Positions 63,886 to 64,000 of a stretch of DNA of 64,000 nucleotides are shown piece after piece. The notes below the pieces were generated by a model, which was not told the DNA's origin, did no database searches, and saw only the letters and a program-made list of their open reading frames with translations. Positions within the stretch are counted from its first letter, which is position 1. Each line of letters begins with the position of its first letter. The position numbers and the translations under genes were made by a program. The DNA comes from Pseudophaeobacter profundi (GTDB lineage: Bacteria > Pseudomonadota > Alphaproteobacteria > Rhodobacterales > Rhodobacteraceae), in the NCBI RefSeq assembly GCF_029697505.1, contig NZ_JARJEF010000006.1, positions 177,152 through 241,151 on the forward strand, read 5' to 3'.

Positions 63886-64000
63886 TTGTCACTGAGAACT
63901 GACCCGGTATGCCGATAAATTGTCACTGAGAATTGACCCATGTGAACACACTGCCCCGACGGTTTTCGTTGGGGGGATTGGGAGTGATAGACATGGGATT
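63880..64000. mobile_element. Left end of an IS21-like insertion sequence
   Basis: TTGTCACTGAGAACTGACCC (63886-63905) and TTGTCACTGAGAATTGACCC (63920-63939) are 20-base direct repeats with one difference, offset by 34 bases. IS21-family elements carry such multiple terminal repeats that bind the transposase, and their ends begin with TG. A possible transposase start, GTG at 63984, follows GGGGGG and runs off the window. The family call is from memory of the end structure. Confidence 0.6.
63984..64000 (+). CDS. Possible istA transposase start (partial)
   Basis: GTG-ATA-GAC-ATG-GGA opens a frame that continues off the right edge, preceded by a GGGGGG ribosome-site-like run. Only five codons are visible, so the call rests on the IS21-like repeats just upstream. 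The ATG three codons in is an alternative start. Confidence 0.3.

Overview
The window is a piece of an alphaproteobacterial chromosome, most likely from the Roseobacter group (Rhodobacteraceae). The evidence is high-GC coding with typical roseobacter neighbourhoods (hisC next to a prephenate dehydrogenase and an extensin-like protein, a DUF2125 protein, ChaC), several TRAP transporters, an alphaproteobacterial LexA box (GTTC-N7-GTTC), and an imuA-imuB-dnaE2 mutagenesis cassette. No rRNA, tRNA or CRISPR array was found. The assignment rests on gene content only.

Layout. 0-14 kb is mostly housekeeping: a MotA/MotB-like membrane pair, ChaC, DUF2125, extensin-like protein, TyrC, HisC, a large unknown protein with a peptidoglycan-binding-like N-terminus, a class V aminotransferase with a divergent Lrp regulator, a PA14-like secreted protein and ribosomal protein S4. 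14.4-18.3 kb holds a TetR-controlled polar amino acid ABC importer. 18.4-24.9 kb is a complete malonate module: a GntR regulator, a three-part TRAP importer, malonyl-CoA decarboxylase and malonyl-CoA synthetase, with a MatR-like operator. 25-27.3 kb is a hybrid histidine kinase. 27.8-34.8 kb is a second TRAP operon with RidA, a D-threonine-aldolase-like enzyme and an M81 peptidase, opposite an RpiR regulator with three matching operator-like repeats. 34.9-36.1 kb is a TetR/carboxymuconolactone decarboxylase pair.

36.1-39.5 kb looks mosaic: an exported amidohydrolase with a less GC-rich feel, non-coding stretches, and a decayed chemoreceptor. It is followed by the SOS mutasome cassette imuA-imuB-dnaE2 (39.5-44.9 kb). 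45.3-60.3 kb, all on the minus strand, appears to be one catabolic island for a methylated nitrogen compound: a BCCT carrier, a universal stress protein, a polyamine-type ABC importer, an M20 deacylase, a trimethylamine-dehydrogenase-like flavoenzyme with an altered substrate pocket, a LysR regulator, an aldehyde dehydrogenase, a DUF1028 protein, a RidA-like protein without the usual arginine, and an FAD monooxygenase-like enzyme. The same dyad, CTTAG-N7-CTAAG, lies before the importer operon and before the dehydrogenase-like gene.

60.9-63.4 kb is a plus-strand stress cluster (glutathione peroxidase, DCC protein, TspO, short-chain dehydrogenase, truncated photolyase/cryptochrome-like ORF). 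The right edge is decayed: a peptidase-like fragment, a truncated lipoprotein, and what looks like the left end of an IS21-like insertion sequence running off the window.
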